NCBI GenBank assembly: GCA_004335635.1
Contig: QAXH01003440.1
Span: 1 to 64,000 of the forward strand
DNA: 64,000 nucleotides
Direction of reading: 5' to 3'
From: Chloromonas sp. AAM2
Lineage: Eukaryota > Chlorophyta > Chlorophyceae > Chlamydomonadales > Chlamydomonadaceae
Below the pieces are notes generated by a model. The model saw nothing but the letters and a program-made list of their open reading frames with translations. It searched no databases and had not been told where the DNA came from. The position numbers and the translations under genes are program-made. Positions 61,201-64,000 of this stretch are shown piece by piece; position 1 is the stretch's first letter, and each line of letters opens with the position of its first letter.

Positions 61201-63902
61201 CCAGACAGTGTCCGCCTTACACAGTCATGACGCAAAAGAGCAGCCATGGAGAAGGATGTGCAACGGTCATGTCCTTACCGTCATGCCCACAACGTGCTCA
61301 GCCTCCTGCAGGATGGCCACGATCTCGTACTTGTGCTCAGGGAAAACCTCGGCGAAGCCGTTGCACTTCTCGCACATCTCTGCCAGGGTGGTGAAGCCGT
61401 GCATGGACTCCTTGTCGCCATTGCGGGCCTTGATCAGGGTCTCGGATGGGAACATCTGCAGTGACAAAGGGAGGGTACCAAATCATGAGCGCAAGTCACA
61501 TAGATGGCAGGCCATGGTTGCTGGGTTGAGAGGCATTCGCAACGCACAAGCTCCATGTATTCAATGCCTGCGGCAGGCAGAGTTGGATTCATGCAGTGGT
61601 GGTGGTGTGAGTGAACTCACCTGCGTGCCCATGCCCAGCTGGCGTGCAGTCTCCTTGCCAATCAGCAGGTGGTCACCAGTGATCATTTTCACCTCGATGC
61701 CCTGCAAGACAATCCAGCAACACACAGCAGTAAGTCGAGCGTTGCTTTCACAAACCACAAACCGCTGTCTGCCAGCTGCTTCTGGACAGACCGCCTTTCT
61801 CAAGTCCTGCCCGTGCATCACTGACGTCCACATCGTACAGTTGCCCACCACACCCAACCCTGCACATGCGCTTGCACAATTCCTGTGGCACTGCCTAGAT
61901 GCCCACCTGCACGTGGCACCTCTCAATGGTGTCCTTGGTGTCGTGACGTGGGGGGTCGAACATGGGCAGGAGGCCGATCATCTCCCAGCGACCGTTCTCA
62001 GAGATGCCATCACCCTGCGCACCAAGCGTGTAACACGATGTGCACGTGACAAGGGGCTTATTCTAGGTGTACCGTACGTTCTATTAATCACCGCGAGCTA
62101 ATTAATTAAAAAAGTCCTCTCGCGATCAAAACGCGGTTCGTTTATTAATCATCTGAGCCTCGCTCGTGGTAGCCTCGCGGTGTGAAAATAATGATTTGCC
62201 GAGGCTCGCGGTCTTGCCGGGCCTCGCGGATCCCGGGCCACGTGCATGGTCCTCTTATCGCTTGCATGATCGTGTTGTTCATCGTGCTTGTAATCATACT
62301 GTGCGTCATCATGGCGGGTTTACAGGCGACAGCCACACTTACGCAGCGCAAACACCATTGGTTTAGTGACACTGGCAGCAAGCTTGCAACTGTGCTGTAA
62401 TGCCTGAGCTGAGCCTGTGATTGGTCTCGCGGTTGGCGCCTCGCGATTTATATTAAATAAAAAAAGGCCTCGCGAGTGCCTCGCGGTACAAAAATAATTA
62501 AAAAGTCAGCCTCGCGGTGCCTCGCGGTTCCATTTTATTAACTGTTTTTGCCAGCCTCGCAGTGATTAATAGAACGTACGGTATCATACCATGGATGGAT
62601 TCCATGCGATCCGCTGCCAGGGACATAGGTGCCAAGTGAAGAGTGCTCATTGGTGGATGGATTGTCAAGAGGTGCTGCTCACCTCAGCGCGAGCCAGACC
62701 CAGGGAGCGCAGACCACGGTTGGCAAAGTCGATCATCTGGTTGTTGACCTTGTCGCCAATCTGATCCTTGTCCCATGCCTTGGCCAGGACAACCTGCACA
62801 AAGATAAGATGGTCGCATGCCCACAACTGCCAATGCTTGCCCATGCCACCAATTAGATCATCATTTCCTTGCTGATGTTGGCTATCCTCGGCACTATGTG
62901 CATCACACGATCTCCTTTTTTCTTTCCTCGTACGAACAGAAGCTTTCAGCAACGGCTCAGATGTAACTGTCAGCGACGGAACAGACAGCCATGCACGCTC
63001 GAACTCGGGGGCAACTGTAGAGCTGGATTGTGCAGTATAACTCACCTGTGGAGAGCCCTTGAGCAGACGGAAATACTTGTTCTCCTGCGTGTCGTGAATG
63101 GTGGCGGCGGTGAATTTGTCGGTAGGGTTGAAGGGCACGAACTTGACCATCTTGTAGCGATCCTTCAGAGTTTTCTGCAAAAGCAAGCAGCACAGGGCAG
63201 CAGAAGATCATGTTTTCCACTGTCAGAACACTGCGTACATGGCCAGAAAGCAGGATTTCATGCTGTGTCAGGGTTGCAACAGAACGACAAGTGCGACAGC
63301 AAGCCCATGCAAAGTTCAGGGCTGTGCCTGCTTGCATGCGTCGGACCCCTCACTTACCGCCTCTGGGTAGGACTCGAACAGCACCATGTCGATGGGCTCC
63401 TCAGTGATGGTGTTGGCTGACAGGGCGGCCATCTTCATGACCTCAAGGATGGCGTAGCCGCCCAGAGCCATCACGCTCTACAGCAGTGTAGATGAAACAC
63501 ATGATACACAGTGTGACTCACCAGGTGCTCGTAATGTTGCTGGCTTTCCTAAGAAGCTCGGTGCCTAGACTGGTCTTCGGCCATGCACAATAAAAGATAG
63601 CACGACTACGTTACTAACACTGAAGGCAACAGGACACCCAATCCCAAGTGTGGGTGCAATACACAAGAGCCCTACCTGTGAGTCCACAGACAGCTTGTTG
63701 AGTGTGAGCGTGCCGGTCTTATCTGAGCACAGAATGTCCATGCCCGCCATCTCCTCAACAGCCGACATGCGAGCCACAATGGCGCCCTCCTTGGCGAGCT
63801 TGAAGGCGCCCAGGGCCAGAGTCACGGACAGCACGGTGGGCATGGCGATGGGAATACCACCCACGATGATGACAAGCATGTTGGTCAGGGTGGGGCAGGC
63901 CT
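58245..63902 (-). CDS. Plasma-membrane P-type H+-ATPase (C-terminal 809 residues)
   Basis: P3A proton pump. Exons: 63902-63676, 63477-63358, 63174-63046, 62793-62683, 62014-61907, 61701-61621, 61455-61279, 61080-60833, 60691-60518, 60334-60217, 60012-59884, 59683-59387, 59197-59121, 58903-58795, 58571-58245; all phases match. It starts in M4 ([20 protein letters not shown]), then phosphorylation motif [16 protein letters not shown], nucleotide-domain [12 protein letters not shown] and [39 protein letters not shown], hinge [20 protein letters not shown]5-M10. The M7-M8 segment is about 105 residues and the M9-M10 segment also carries an insert; both hold cysteines (DCQFC in the latter). The tail is about 108 residues, Ser/Lys-rich, ending EITSKEV, and lacks the plant YTV 14-3-3 end. 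The 5' exons lie beyond the right edge. Confidence 0.95.
62072..62581. mobile_element. 510-bp MITE with TA target duplication
   Basis: Terminal inverted repeats of 26 bp with one mismatch: CCGTACGTTCTATTAATCAC at the left, its reverse complement GTGATTAATAGAACGTACGG at the right. It is flanked by TA on both sides (62070-62071, 62582-62583), the Tc1/mariner-type signature. The interior has no ORF but repeats GCCTCGCGGT-type words in both orientations near each end. It occupies an intron of the H+-ATPase gene (62682-62015). Confidence 0.9.
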
Positions 63903-64000
63903 CTGCGCAGGCATGAAGGCATTTACAACCAGTGTTTTGGCTTGTGCCAAGTACACGTGAAGGGAAAATCCATGGCCTTTATCTTTTGGACGGCTGGTTG

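Noticed and set aside
61148..62101. A 317-residue plus-strand frame
   Set aside because: It runs antisense across four well-supported H+-ATPase exons and resembles no protein.

Overview
The window is nuclear DNA of a green alga, most likely a chlorophycean (Chlamydomonadales or a close relative). The evidence is: genes split into many short exons with GT-AG or GC-AG introns whose phases join exactly; a plasma-membrane P-type H+-ATPase, a fasciclin-domain secreted protein, and plant/algal-style peroxisomal and Fe-S assembly proteins; TGTAA motifs (the usual chlorophycean polyadenylation signal) 150-300 bases after several stop codons; and dense minisatellites, transposon scraps and interstitial TTAGGG-type repeats. 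No species call is possible from the sequence alone.

Layout. 1-7845 (minus): cytochrome P450, 14 exons, whose heme-binding end is not found and probably lies left of the window. 7.9-19.4 kb: gene-poor and transposon-rich, with relic LINE coding sequence near 16 kb and several small dispersed repeats. 19486-21632 (minus): a predicted secreted protein of unknown function. 23419-27458 (minus): a nuclear-type protein with two RRM domains. It sits head-to-head with 27457-31282 (plus), a peroxisomal delta3,5-delta2,4-dienoyl-CoA isomerase with all catalytic residues. About 33.06-34.83 kb (plus): the 3' end of a small coiled-coil protein. 35230-38188 (minus): a phosducin/TXNDC9-like thioredoxin-fold protein with unresolved exons and an ambiguous base. 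39485-42632 (minus): a secreted fasciclin (FAS1) protein. About 42.85-44.04 kb: an inverted-repeat-bounded segment carrying a small plus-strand gene of unclear nature. 44293-47329 (minus): IBA57/CAF17, complete in 8 exons. 47542-53698 (plus): a 1515-residue oligopeptidase B/prolyl-oligopeptidase-like serine peptidase swollen by low-complexity insertions. 55138-55875 (minus): intronless eIF6. 58245 to the right edge (minus): the C-terminal 809 residues of a P-type H+-ATPase, 15 exons.

The genes are unrelated housekeeping and secretory functions, not an operon or defence island. The notable material is structural: a 510-bp TA-flanked MITE inside an H+-ATPase intron; a dispersed inverted-repeat family built on the core TTTGCCAGTTCTGGGACA; an apparent excess of GC-AG introns; head-to-head gene pairs, one with start codons overlapping in a single CATG; a (TG)n tract abutting a 3' splice site; and two cysteine-bearing loop enlargements in the proton pump. 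I found no convincing new multi-gene system. The best candidate for something undescribed is the inverted-repeat element family and the small gene it appears to enclose.
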